From assembly GCA_034687125.1 (NCBI GenBank), contig JAQGBZ010000220.1:42852-106851 (forward strand): DNA of 64,000 bases. The letters run 5' to 3'. Position numbers and translations under genes: made by a program. This document shows, one piece after another, positions 27,785 to 40,886 of the stretch. Position 1 is the stretch's first letter. Every line of letters starts with the position of its first letter. The notes under the pieces were generated by a model. That model was not told the origin of the DNA. It did not search any database and saw nothing but the letters and a program-made list of their open reading frames with translations. Source of the DNA: Neelides folsomi. Taxonomy: Eukaryota > Arthropoda > Collembola > Neelipleona > Neelidae.

Positions 27785-30700
27785 ATGAGTTTTGAGAACC
27801 AGAGTTCGTCTGAAGGCTTGATGGACATTATCGAGGACGACCCGAGCTCAGATAACTTTGGAGCAGCAATGGACATAGACGTTGAAGTTAAAGACGAAAA
27901 GTTTCAGAAGGAACATCGGTCTCTCAAACTCCTCCCTTACTACCATGAACTTCAAATTGAAACTGAAGAGTATTTAGAAAAAATTCTAAATAATTTGACA
28001 AAAGCAATTCTTGCTCAAGATTTCCAACTCGGATTCATCCTCTACTCAAAATCACTTAGATCGTAAGCTTCCAAACACTTATAATCTTTACGTCATATTA
28101 ATTATTTTTACATTTTACTTATGAAACTTTTGATTACAAACACTTTAGATATAACATTCGAATGTTCCAAGTAATGTAATTGCTAATTACTTTATAGATT
28201 CATTTACTTGTACGGGTACAAGTTTACCAAAGAACAGCACATCAAACTTATTAAGTTGTACTACGACCTCGTCACGATGGACACTTGCCCATTAAACCTC
28301 ATTCCAGACGTTGCCGAAATGCTCAACTGTCTTCTTAGGTAGCCTTTAACTATTCTTCTTCAATCAAACGATTAAATCCTTAATTTAAATTGTAAAATTT
28401 TACTATTTTACAGTAAAGCAAAGCTTATTGGAAGGGATGATATTTTATTGAAATGGAGACCTTTGTATGAGACATTAGATCGATTCATCTATCATAGGAA
28501 ATACACACTTTCTCTCAGCGTTTCACAGTAAGTTTTCCAAATTGTAATTTTTCAAATAAGAGACATTTTAAATTAAATAAGAGGCATAATAAATATTTTA
28601 CTTTATAGGAAAATTGAGAATTTACTCAAAGAGACTGTAAGGAAGTCTAATTTGTAAGTTGAATCATTATACATTCAATATAAACAACATAATTTATCAA
28701 AAATATATCACGGAAGTTAATTCTTTTAATCTATAGATATTTTGGAGATGAGACATTTGAAGAAGTTGTGGAGCAATTTCGACCAATGCTTTATCCAGTT
28801 GAGCCAAAGATGATTTTCGCGCTTGACATGCTCAAGCGATTTTTACCTTTCTGCAATCCCAAATACTCGACTCAAATTCATGAGTTTGTCAAAGAACTTC
28901 TCGCATTCTGTGATGGTTGGAATAATCATCCCGGTTGGGAATGGGTAAGGATATTTGATGCCATTTAACAATTACCAGATATTTTAGGACTTTATTATTT
29001 TTAACAAATATGTTTTATTTTGATCTTTAGTCCATGGTCTCCTTTATGGCGACTGCTGGTTGGAGTATGGTTGGCATAATTGATTGGGAACCTTACATTC
29101 CACTCATGTACGCCCGTCTCATTAAAAACCTCGAACTTCCTGTTCATTTCAAAGGAGGAAAAAACGCTCCAGGTGATGCCGGTGCAAAATCATTCGAGTT
29201 TGCTGGATCAGCCCGATGGATCATTTCAACACTCGTAAGTTTCATTCATGAAATTTTTGATTTAATGCTTATTTAACACCCAACCATTTAATTTAATAAG
29301 TCTTGATGATTTAATAGGGCAACAATCCGAGCTCCATAAAGCAACTTCGGAATTTTCTTAAGACTCTTGAAACTTATTATAATCCATCAAATTACGGGAA
29401 ATGGACAATTCCCCTATCAGCACTTCTCAATGAACTCGTTGATGCTTTTACACTTCGGCTCAAAAGGTGAATTTATAATTTAATAATTATATCTTCGAAA
29501 TATTTTATCGGCACTTTTGAGACTAATTTTAAATTACATAATTGGCAATTACTGAATCTTAATTAAATGGAATTTTTAGAGAACGATATTTAAATCTAAA
29601 GAGGAGATGGTGGGTGCGTATACCACCAGAAAGAAAACTGACCGACGAAGAAATTGACGCATTTGTTGAAATGACATCAGCGTAATTATCATAATTATAA
29701 CATTATTTTAAAATACTAAACTCGTGTTTTGAAATAATTAATATTCATTTATTCTTTAGACTTGTCTTGGAATTTTACCTCGACATTCACCTATGCAGTT
29801 TCATCTTAAAGAATTTGGCGACTATTAGACCTAATCTTGTAATCCCAGCTATTTTAGAAAAATATTCGACGATGGTTGAAACTCTCGTTGAACCTCGGAA
29901 ATACATGATTACGCTCCGTTGGGTCCTCGTTGTTACCCATTCAATGCTGAGCAGTCGAAAGGGAGAAGACAATTACGATGGGAGGAATTTAATTATTCCA
30001 TTCCTTTTCTCGCTCCTTCCAGCCGTTGATCCAAATGATATGAACAAAACATTCTCAGCCCTTGCGTGTCTTCACGTTCTCTTTGGCTCTTTCTCTGCAG
30101 TCGATTCTTCCCATTTGGCTTCAAATTTTGAAGACGAAGTACTTTTAAGAAATAATAACTTAATATACCTTATAACAATTTACTCAATTTGATCAATCGG
30201 CTAGATCAAATAATAAATTTATTTTGAATTTTAGTATGAGCGGGAATTATGTCTGAGTACGGCAAGCTTAGAGGATTTTCTTTTACAATTCCTCGATCGA
30301 ATTTTCTCCCTTGTCGAAAATCGTACATTGGAAAATACAAGAATGGCTGACAACCGAGCTGTTGTTTTGGGCGGAAATATCGAGGACATCTCATTGGAGA
30401 AACACACATGGGCTCTTTTCTTGAGAATTGCTGCCCATTCTTCAACGGCGATTTGCAAAGTTCATAAAAAATACATCTTAATTTACTTATGTAAATATCT
30501 GTAATGAAATTGTTAGAGCATTTTAGATATAAGATCTAATTAATATTTCTCGTTATAAAGGTCCTTTCTGCCAAAATTGTATCATTTGCATTGAACACGA
30601 GTTTAGAAACTGACGTATCGGGCCGATTGTTTGCTTCAGTTTTTCAGGCCTTTGTCATCGTGCGTAAAAATTCAATAATTTAATAACCTCAATATTAATA

Positions 30701-33700
30701 TTTGTATTAAATAAGATGTTTTCTATTTAAACGATATTCCAATAATTTTTGAATTTTAACATTAATAGGCAAGACCAGAGATGATTCTTCCAACTGTTCT
30801 TCCCGTTCTTTGTTCTAAGATTGAATCTGAGATCACTGATGATGTTTTAAATGACGAAGAACTTGACAAAGCGCTTCTATTCAATCTTCTTCTTCTATCA
30901 TACGTAAAATCAGTATTATTATCTAGAATACTTTCATGAGTTTCAACTTATAATTATTTAGGTTGTTGAGACAAACGGAGTCGAGCTTCTCAAATTCCGC
31001 CATTGCCTTGAGCCTTGCCTTTTCAAAATATTGAAATTGAATGGGAAGAAAGGATATTCCTTTGGGTCGAACATCCTTCGTCATCTACTTCGGAGTTTAG
31101 TTTACATTTATCCAACAGAGTCCAGATTTACCGAAGCTGATCTCGATTCACCAAATTACGCCTCTTTCAATGTAAAAAATAAATAACGAGTTCTAAAAGT
31201 TACATATATTTGGATAATATTATTTTTATTAACAATAATTAATTTTCGATAAAGGATTGGGGAAAATATTGGAGCGAGAAGAAAGTCGATTGCCATTGGC
31301 ATGTTCCAAATGACGATGAGTTTAGATGGGCTAAGGCCATTTTTGCCAATGTTTACAATCTTTTTGTGCCCAAATTGGAATATATTGGAAGTCTGAAAGA
31401 AGGAAATGAAGATTTAAATAAAATTCTTTTGAAATCAATGCAAGTTCTTATATCGTTGTATGATGGGATTTCAACTCTTCTTCAATTTTGGGACACTACT
31501 CCCATTTACACGTAAATGATATACAAATATCTAAAATAAGATAATGTGATAAAAATAATTTTATAAGGAATTACATATTTTTTATTTTATTAGGAATCAA
31601 ACTACTGTAGATTTGTCGTGTGATCCGTTCTGTTTCGGATATGGACCAAATGCCAAAATAGTTGTTCCAGGTACCACTGATGGGAACGTGATGAAGAAAT
31701 ACTTTGACATTTACTCTGAAATTAAAAGCTATTTAGAGACGCACAAGAGCGATGACACTGAAGCTTTTGTAGCTCTCATTAAGGTTTAATTTAAAATATG
31801 CTTTTTTCTTTATTTTACCTAAATTATTATCATCAATTTAAAAGTTTTAATTAGCTAATTGATAACTTTAAATTATGTAATTTTTTTTATTAATTTAGGG
31901 TTTTGATTCGCTCGTCTTCCCGTCAATCGATTCTGAAAAACTTTCCATACTTTGGACACAAGGGAATTCGAATAGCAATCGAATGGACAATACGTTGGAT
32001 CCTAAGAAAAAGAATACGAGAGGAGCTCTTATATACAAGGCCTTTAACCTCCATTTGAAACGTGTTAGGTAATTGTGATGTTAAAATTTAGTTTATTTTA
32101 TTTTATTAACGATATTTACAATTTTAGCTTGTTTTAAAATAATATTTTTCTTCAAGAACTTCTACTTGTACGAGTTGGACTGAAAGTCATCTGGCTTTAA
32201 TGAACAAATTATTTGAGTTGTGTGTAAATCGCTATGCGAAAGTTCGTTGTGCAGCTCAGGCAAGATTCTGTAGGATTGTTGAGAGTTTTGGTGGACTGAT
32301 TGCGAGAAATATTTCACATCTTTTTATTGCCAAACTTCAAAGTGGAGTAAACCACCACGAATATAAGGTTGGTTAAAATTTAAACTTTTTATCAAAGACA
32401 ATATAAGCTTTTTAATTTGATAGCCAATTTTTATTTATGAAAATTTTAGGGAACTTTGTATACAATGATGGGGTCGAAGAACACAATGCCATTTTTACAT
32501 AATAGCTGGACAGAAATTCGTAATTTGTGGGTTGGATTGATTCAAAGTCCGTTTTCTGAGAAGGATTCTGTCATCAAATGCATGGACAAAATCAGAAGTC
32601 TCATCTCACAAAACTTCGTGTATTCACCTCTTAGCACGATTGCACCAGTAAGAAACATAATTGGAATAAAAAGAGTAATAAATTGAATTTTTAATATGAT
32701 TTTGTCATTAAATAGCGTCGAGTTTTGGAATCCTCAAAGACACTTGTGAACCCAGAAGTCCTTGTTTCATTCGAAGAAAGAACGACTGCATGGGAAGAGA
32801 ATGAACAAATTTTCACTTCTTTGATATCCGACCTTCTTTCCGTTGGAACGAACCCTAAAAAGTAAAAAAAATTTATTCAATCAATTTGATATATTATTTA
32901 CATAATTAACAAAATATAAACATTATTATCATATTATACATACTTAAAGTTAGAAGGATGCTATTTACTAACTAAAAGTATTATATATTTTTTTTCCTTT
33001 TCTTCATTTTAGTCATTGGCGTAAACATCTAATGTGCGCTCACATGCTTGGAGTTCTTATCATCAAAGACATTCCTCTTCCGAAACCTCTTATTCAATTC
33101 TTCTTTGAAGCTCTTGTTTCTCCCGTCATTGAAATTCGACTCGTATGTTCAATATAAATAATAGTTTATGAACTATTAATATTTAACACACTTAAATTTC
33201 TTCAATTTTATTATGATTTAAATATTTCAGTCAGCGTTAAACACCGTAGCTTGGATTCTCTCCTTCGGAAAGCGTGTCTACACCTCAATTACGATTAACA
33301 CACAGACAGGAATTGTGTTTAAACCTGTAAAAATTTAATTAATAATTCGAATCACTTTTATAAAAGTATATGGCAAATGTTAAAGAAATATAATGTTAAA
33401 GGATTGTTTCTATTTTCCAGGGAGAGAACATCAAGAGCGTTTTGCAATATAAAAGAAAAGAAGAACATTGCGGTTACGAGTTATTCGATGAAAACAATGC
33501 TCCTCTTGATTTTCCTCTGTTTGTTCATAAGACATACCACGGCTATTCCGCTCTCCCTCGTTTGTATAAAATGAAAATCGCTCCCACTTCCTTCAAAGAA
33601 GCCACGGATCAGCCAGAGACTCAGAAAAGGATTATAGAAGTCACGGAAGATTATTTTAATAATCCAACCTTCCTCAAATCTCTTCTCTCAATGTGGAGCC

Positions 33701-35943
33701 TCGAGGAGAAGCGAAAAGGTAAGGAATTAAGGCAATATAATTTTTATAATACAGGTGTTTTAAAGAGAAACTTTATCAATTCTTTGTCAATTTAGGGATG
33801 TCAACCAAACGAAGTGCAATTATGAAATTCGTGACGAGGAACAATGGTCCTGATTCCCTCACTCAACTTCTCTCCCTTTTACCTGAAATGGTAAAAGAGA
33901 AGGACCAATGGAAACAAAGATGTCTTTCTGACATCTTTTCTGGAATTCTCCTCGGGATGAAACTTTGGGATGATGAGAAGATTGACGTCTTTTGGCCAAC
34001 CATTAAACCCATTATCAATGAGTGCATAGATAATGTGACACAAGAGACGACTGCAGTTTGGAATTGGGCAATCACATTCCCTACTGTGCGTAACATTGTA
34101 TTTATTTCTATTTAGCAGACTATTTATTTACATGAGATTAATAAATGTATGTTTTGTTAGGCTAATCGTGATCCGAAGAAAATGAAATTTTTCATCGAAT
34201 TTCTTAAAGAGAGATTCCTCAAGAGCCTTTTCACTGTTGAATCAACATCTGTCGAAGCAGTAAAGTAAGTTAATTTAAAAAACATATTTAAATATTTCAA
34301 AAACATTTATTTGTTTCATTTTTTTCAGGGATATGACCCATTTCAACAACGTTGCCTCGAACATTCAATGGCGTGGAGGTGAACTTTACGCAGACATTCT
34401 TAATATAATTAAAACTTATTTCTTCGTTACTCCAGTACCTTATGTCAACGTACGCGTTCAACTAGGAAGGTAAAATCTTTTATTCGCACATTTGTAAACT
34501 GGGACATTTTATTTGACTTCTACATATCTGTAGGTATTCCAATTTGAGCTCATAACTTACCATTAGACAAAATTTAAAATTTTAGGTTGATGGGAGATGT
34601 ATTTGAATGGGATTCTGAATCTGCATCATCGGTCGGTTGTGCATTTTCTCCAAAGTTAGATCCTTTTCTCACACAAGCCTCTGAGATGCTAACTAACATC
34701 ACAACTGAAGCAGAACAATATCATGCAAATGAAGGAGACGCAGATTCACCACAAAATGCTCAAATTAGAGTTTTACTTCTCAAGTTCAAAACTGGTAATT
34801 GTTTAAATCTGTTTTATTTTAATTATTTCAACTGTACATTATTTTATGTTCATAATTAATTTAATATATTTGAATCAATAGTTTTAGAGTGGGTGCTAAG
34901 TGTGTGCTGGGATTTTGAATCCACGGTTCCACCAAGACTTTACGAATTCATTCCATTACTTTGTCATTTTGAAAATTATGAACCTGATCCTGAGATTGCT
35001 CAACTCGCCGCATACGCACTCTCAGGTCTCGCTCGTACGCTCATTCAACCAAGGAAGCTCGATTATCTTTTAGACATCCTCGGGAAGGTAAAATATTTCG
35101 AAATTTTATATACTTAAAGTTAGCTACTAATTTAATTAACTTTAATATCAAAAACATTAATTTATTTCAGGCTGTCAAATGTATATCCTGGCGAGCGAGA
35201 TTGTGCGTACTCGAATTTCTCAAAGTCTTTTGTCTCAACAATGGAAGTTTGTTGGGAAGCAAGCGGGAATGGAGTTCAAATGTTCTCTCACTTGTCCTTA
35301 TTCTTCTAAAAGATCGAAAGTTGGAAGTCCGTGAAGCAGCATCACAAATTCTTTGTGGTTTCATTCATTGTCATCTTATTGAAGAGCCAATGGAACTTCT
35401 CGTATGTTTCCATTTTACAAATCGACCATCTTTGATGCATTTCAAACTATTCTTTTAATTTTAAATTAATTTATATTACTTGTTTTTATTATTTTATAGA
35501 ACAAGTTTAAGAAGGAGGCTGCAGTGTGTGGGAAACGTCAGCGTGCCATGGCCAAAGCCAAAATCCCATTGAAGCCAGAAGAAGTTGATGCAGGGCATTC
35601 GGCTGTTTTAGGCCTTTGTGCGTTTGTTGACACTCATCCTTATGATGTTCCGACGTTTCTTCCCGATGTCCTTGTTATACTTACAACTCATTTACACGAC
35701 GCACAACCAATTCCCGTAATTAACATTTGGACGAATTAATTTTATAAGTCAATCTAATTAATTACATCTTGGATGATTTATATTTAATAGTTTTTGTTTC
35801 CATTTTAGGCAACAATTCGGAAGTGTTTGAGTAATTTTCGCCGTACTCATCACGATAATTGGACGTTTCATAAAAATAAATTCACAGAGGATGAGCTCAC
35901 TATTCTCACTGACATTTTCGTCTCTCCATGCTATTATGCTTGA
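27785..35943 (+). CDS. PSME4: Proteasome activator complex subunit 4 (PA200/Blm10)
   Basis: About 30 exons starting near 27785, 28199, 28413, 28610, 28739, 29031, 29319, 29580, 29760, 30235, 30562, 30769, 30961, 31256, 31594, 31900, 32155, 32450, 32716, 33013, 33230, 33421, 33796, 34162, 34330, 34586, 34882, 35170, 35500 and 35809. The total is roughly 1,800 residues (human 1,843). PA200 is a giant HEAT-repeat solenoid that caps the 20S proteasome and stimulates degradation of small peptides and acetylated histones in the nucleus. Diagnostic stretches are '[16 protein letters not shown]', '[10 protein letters not shown]' and 'SPCYYA' at the very C-terminus. That end is the HbYX-type tail that inserts into the 20S alpha ring and opens the gate. 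Helical HEAT-like repeats run through the whole chain. Individual exon ends in the middle are less certain than the overall identity; the junction at about 30461 uses a weak donor (AAA-GTTCAT). Confidence 0.93.
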
Positions 35944-36887
35944 TTCTATTAGATATTGAGGTAATGGCTTATTATTTTCTGAAATGGTGCATTCAATATT
36001 CTAATTAAAATACACAATAACGATAACTTTTGATAGCTTCTATAAAACCTTATAGTTAAATCAAAATACGAAAAATTTATTGTAAATAACTGCATTATGT
36101 ATATCATTGCAAATAAATTCAAAGTTTATTTCTTGTTCTTATTTTGTTGTTTTTGTAAATATAAATAATGTATTTTGTTGTGCCGAATTCCATTTCCCAA
36201 AAAGGAAAAATTCTTGTGACCTTTATTTGCTCAGCAAATTAAAAGTTTATTTGAATTTATAAAATAAATTAATAAATTAAACCATTAAGAATTGTAAAAA
36301 TATGTTAATGTTTTAAAATATTATAAAGTGACACTTAATTTAATGAAAATGCTGGGTAATTAATTAATATAAATGTAAGTACTTTTAGTAATAATGTATT
36401 TGTGTACAAATCCAAAGCGTGAAATTGCGAAATTTTAATGATGGAATAAAAAATATTTTTATTCATTCCTTTTTAAATTCTTGTGTATGGATTCTTATAA
36501 TTAATCTTTCAGATGAATGTACAGTTTAAATCAATTAATCGAACTTTTGATAATATCAAAAATCTAAAAGAGCATGGTAAAAACTTTCCCTATTTAATGT
36601 ATATTATATAATTAAGTGTCACTCTAATATTTTTAAAGGTAATTGTACTTAAATATAAAAATTAACCTAACTGATTATGATTCAAGTTTTGTAAACGCAA
36701 AGTCTAATTAAAAATTGATTCTAAAATATAAACTGAATTTGTATCTGTGATTGTGAAGAAATATGAAATTCCCCCAAAACTTAATAAAAAGAATAAAACC
36801 ATTGTAAGAAATCATCACTTTGTAATTTATTTCCGTAGAATTTTTAAAAGCGGTGTTGAGAGGACGAGAATTTAAAATTTAGAAAAC
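35944..36887. other. Convergent 3' flanks
   Basis: AT-rich spacer between PSME4 (+) and CLPX (-), containing several AATAAA-like signals. No gene is supported. Confidence 0.6.
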
Positions 36888-39003
36888 TTAAAGACGATGT
36901 TTGAGCTCGAGTACATCATCTTCCAGTGGCGGCGGATCCTTTCCGACCACGTCATGGGCTCGAGTGTAAATCGGGTCATAGAGGCCATCGACAACTCCCT
37001 CGTTAATATGCACACTCGTGACGTCAGACCCAGGTATCTCGAACATGGGATCGAGGAGGATATTCTCCACAATGGCCCTCAGCCCTCTTGCTCCCGTCTT
37101 CCGCTCGAGGGCAAGTCGGGCGATGGCTCGAAGAGCTTCCGGTGTAAAAGTCAAGTCGACGGAGTCCATCTCGAGGAGTCTTTGGAACTGCGGGACCATG
37201 GCGTTCCGCGGCTCAGTCAATATCCTTACGAGGAGATCCTCCGAAAGGGAGTGGAATGGGACGAGGACGGGGAACCTTCCCACGAACTCAGGAATCATCC
37301 CAAACTCAATTAAATCTCGTGCTTCCGTCTGCTTCAGGAACCCGTCCATCTCGGCATTGTCTTCGGCCGCTGACGAGGTGTTGGACGTGAGGTGAGCGAT
37401 GCCTTCGGCAGTAGCCGCTCTCCGTCCTCCTGAAGAAGGAACTCCGAATCCGAGGTATTTTTCCTTCTTCCTTCGGCTCACGATGCGATCGAGACCGTTG
37501 AATGCACCCGAAGCGACAAAAAGAATATTGGTGGTGTCGACTTGGACACTTTCTCCTCGAAGCTTCCTTGGAGCGTTGCGCTCAGGGACGTTGACAACCG
37601 TTCCTTCGAGCATTTTCAACATCCCTTGTTGCACACCTTCGCCTCCGACATCTCGAAGCTGGTGAATTCCAGGAACTGCTCCGATTTTGTCAACCTGATT
37701 AAAATAAAATAATTAAACACAATCCTTAAAGCCACTAAACATAATTGATTAGAGTCAATAAATTGATAAAATAAGCTATTATCGATTAGATCATTATTTC
37801 ATCAAAAAAAGTTATGAATGAGTAAATTGGATACAATAATTAGAACGAGTAAATGAAAAATTAAAGTAATTGAAAAATTATAAGTTAGTAATCCAAATGA
37901 ACCTCATCGAGGAAAACAATTCCAGTCTGGGCCCTATCCACATTATAATTAGCATCTTGGAGTAATTTCGCAATGACGCTTTCAATATCTTCCCCAACGT
38001 ATCCTGCCTGGGTGAGGGTCGTACAGTCGCAAATGGCAAAAGGAACGTCGAGGCACTGAGCGATGGTTTGGGCCAGAAGCGTCTTCCCACTTCCAGTTGG
38101 TCCAAGAAGGAGAATATTACTCTTTTCCAATTTCGGTTCCCCCTTGTCGGTATTTTCCAATGCTTCTGATCCTCCCGTGTGTTGATGGACCGGTTGCTGG
38201 TGGACCGAATGCGGATGGGGAACGTGGCTATGCGGTGGTGGTGGCCTTCGACCTTCGTAGTACGTATCCGAATTGGCCCACGAAGGCCCCAAATGACTAT
38301 GAGAGTGTTGAGACGGAAATGCTCCAAGGGCATTTCCTCCTAAGCCCCCCAAATGGAGCAAATGGTGGGAAAAGGCGTTTGACAAGTCGGAGAATCCATC
38401 TCCTCTCGCGTCCCCTTTATTCCCAACGGTATTAATCGAGAGTCGCTTGTAATGATTGTACACAGCTACGCTTAAAACTTTCTTGGCCTGTTCTTGCCCA
38501 ACGACGTGTCGATCGAGAAATTCGAAGATTTTCTTTGGAGGTGGTGGGGACTTTTTTCCTAAAACATTTTCCCTTCCGTGCGGAGGAGAAGGAGGGGAAA
38601 ATCGGGGATCTGGGGGAGGTTCGGAGGATGAAGACTGGCGGGATTTTCCAGGCCCACGACCTTCGAACTCGGAGAGTACAACAAAGAAATGATGACATTT
38701 GTCGCATTTTACAAACCGAGTGGAAGAAACGAAAGTTTCGACGTGGGTGCAAGGATCTCCACATTTGGGACAACAGAGCCCATCCCGCCCATCGCGACCA
38801 GTTCCACGAGGAGATGGTCGCTTTTGCGTTTCAGGTGGAGGTTTCTCTGGTGGAGGTGACGTTGAGCCCGGTGGGACACGGGCCAAAAAATTTTGCGAGG
38901 AAATTGAAAGTTCTTTCCCACTTGAAGTTTGTCGGAGTCGAGAATTATGACGAGAGGCGAGACAAACCCGGGCAGTTGAACCGAGTACTCGCAAAGATGC
39001 CAT
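36888..39003 (-). CDS. CLPX: Mitochondrial ATP-dependent Clp protease ATP-binding subunit ClpX
   Basis: Only two minus-strand exons, 37903-39003 and 36888-37694, join in phase to 635 residues (human 633). It is the AAA+ unfoldase that feeds matrix substrates to ClpP and acts on haem-synthesis enzymes. An Arg/Ser-rich N-terminus fits a mitochondrial import signal. A C4 zinc finger follows ([12 protein letters not shown]), then '[16 protein letters not shown]', a His/Pro-rich linker (about residues 215-290), Walker A 'GPTGSGKT', Walker B '[12 protein letters not shown]', '[12 protein letters not shown]', and sensor region '[18 protein letters not shown]'. '[20 protein letters not shown]' closes the small domain. 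Its exons are markedly GC-richer than every neighbour and carry many long shadow ORFs, unlike the rest of the window. Confidence 0.97.
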
Positions 39004-40886
39004 GTTGAATTTCCTCTTCGTAGGGATGACTCACACTGAAACAAATGTAAAGGATAATTACAAAACAATCTGGTCAACACACAATTAATACAATTAATGA
39101 TTAATGAAAAACGTACACTTTAAAATTAAGAGTTAGCAACTATTTAGAATTGATTCTAACATTGAATTAGATCATTTGAATTTATTTAAATTCTTAAAAA
39201 GATGGATGGGTGATTGGAGGTTTATTCTCCATCTGAGCTAATAGATAAATGGTCTTAATTGAGGTTAAAGAGAGGAAGTGAATGTACATTTTATAATCAA
39301 GAGAGTTTAGGCAGAGATGACCTTCCTTGAGTTTGAAGAGCTTCCAAGTTTAAGATGATGAGTTTGATAAGAAGATGCTCATCCTCACACGGCGTGTCTC
39401 GCCATTTCTCTTCGATATTTAACTAGTTAATGTCCAATTTATAAGTTAATATTTAATTTCCTGCGTATTATCTCTCTCAAAGGTCAATGTAACTTTTCAA
39501 TGTTTGTGTGTTCGTAGAGGACTGTGAAACGCGGGGATTAAACTCTGTGTTGTTTGGTTCTCCCGATTATCTCCTCCGTTTCTCCGAGGTACCCGAATAA
39601 GCAAATTCGGACTGACCTCACCAAAACAATAAAATGACAAGGGATTGATTCCTCAAGGTCAAACCCATCTCTTCCTCATTTACTTCTCTTAACAGCTAGG
39701 AATAACTTATTAAAATAATCAAGATGCACTACCTTGTCAAGAGTCGTTGCCGTTACACAATTGATGAGTCGTTGAGTCGTTGAGTCGTTACAATATAAAA
39801 TAATAATTAAAATCCAGTCATCTATTCTAGTCCATTGTTGGGAAGACTGTGGAGGGGGCTTGATGAGGTAATTAGGCTTCACCTGTAGGACTTCCCCTTT
39901 TACTTTCCTGTGTGAGTGAAGGACGATTCGGTTCGTTAGAGTCCACCAACACAGACACTCACTCACTTCGTGCACAACACCTTTCCTTGGATGTTCTGAA
40001 GGTACGAATCTGCACCTTTGTCTGATGTTGATATTATGGTCTTCTGTGGCAAAAGAGGAGGTGAGGAGAACAGGAATGGAGGTAGAAGTTCAATGGATGC
40101 GGAGGAGTCCAATGCCTCCTTCCTTTTATTTATGAGGATGCGAATCTCGTTTCGCCAATACTCCTTTTACGTAATATTATGGATGCTTATACAGAAGACT
40201 TGCAAGTTCAATTTCGCATAAATATATCATGCATACCAACATACCTTTCCTCATGCTTCAGAGGTCTTGGACCTTTCGATCGACACATACAAACCGCTTA
40301 ACTACTTTGCGAATATCATTTAATAATTTGTCTGCTATATCAATGATATAGTCGGCATTACTGTTACTCTCTCCCTCCTCAGCACATTTACATAATATGG
40401 TAATATTTAATTCATGAATAATTGCGGTAAAGATGAAATTATTTAGTTCAACATTTTATTAGCTTACAGAATATCAACCTGGAATTCTTTAAACAAAATT
40501 GCTAAATTTAACAAAGGAAATTAATTTTATTACAATTCTATTATAATTTATAATTGAGTTGAATTGAGTTAATTCTGAATTAATCGAATTATGTACTAAA
40601 TAATAAAAAGTGTGAAAACATCAAATAAAAAACTATTTAAGAATAATATAATCTCAATTTATCTAATTACAAGTTAACAAGATAAAATTAAATATGCCAA
40701 TAGAAAAGTTATATTAATAAATTGTAAAGGAACATTTAAAGACAATAAGATAATTAGAAATTATCACAAAGAATTGGTGTAATTTTAATACTAATGAAAA
40801 TATAATGTAACTTCAGTCAGTCAGTTGTTTAAAGAGGTATAATAGTAAATAAACTTAATAAAGGGCGGATGAGCTCTCTTCAAATC
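39004..40886. other. Intergenic region upstream of CLPX
   Basis: 1.9 kb, with the left part probably the CLPX promoter. It contains a short tandem repeat at 39762-39788 (listed). Small ORFs around 39700-40220 lack any family features or clear splice partners and are not called. Confidence 0.5.
39762..39788. repeat. Short tandem repeat (GAGTCGTT)3
   Basis: Three head-to-tail copies of an 8-bp unit, GAGTCGTT, within 'gatgagtcgttgagtcgttg'. It is a simple microsatellite-like repeat with no further structure. Confidence 0.8.

Noticed and set aside
38535-39008. Plus-strand 157-residue frame opposite CLPX
   Set aside because: Shadow of the GC-rich CLPX exon; no family features, and the minus frame is clearly the real gene.
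39676-40221. Two small frames (99 aa on -, 67 aa on +) in the region upstream of CLPX
   Set aside because: No signal peptide, domain, splice partner or sensible composition; probably promoter or 5' flank.
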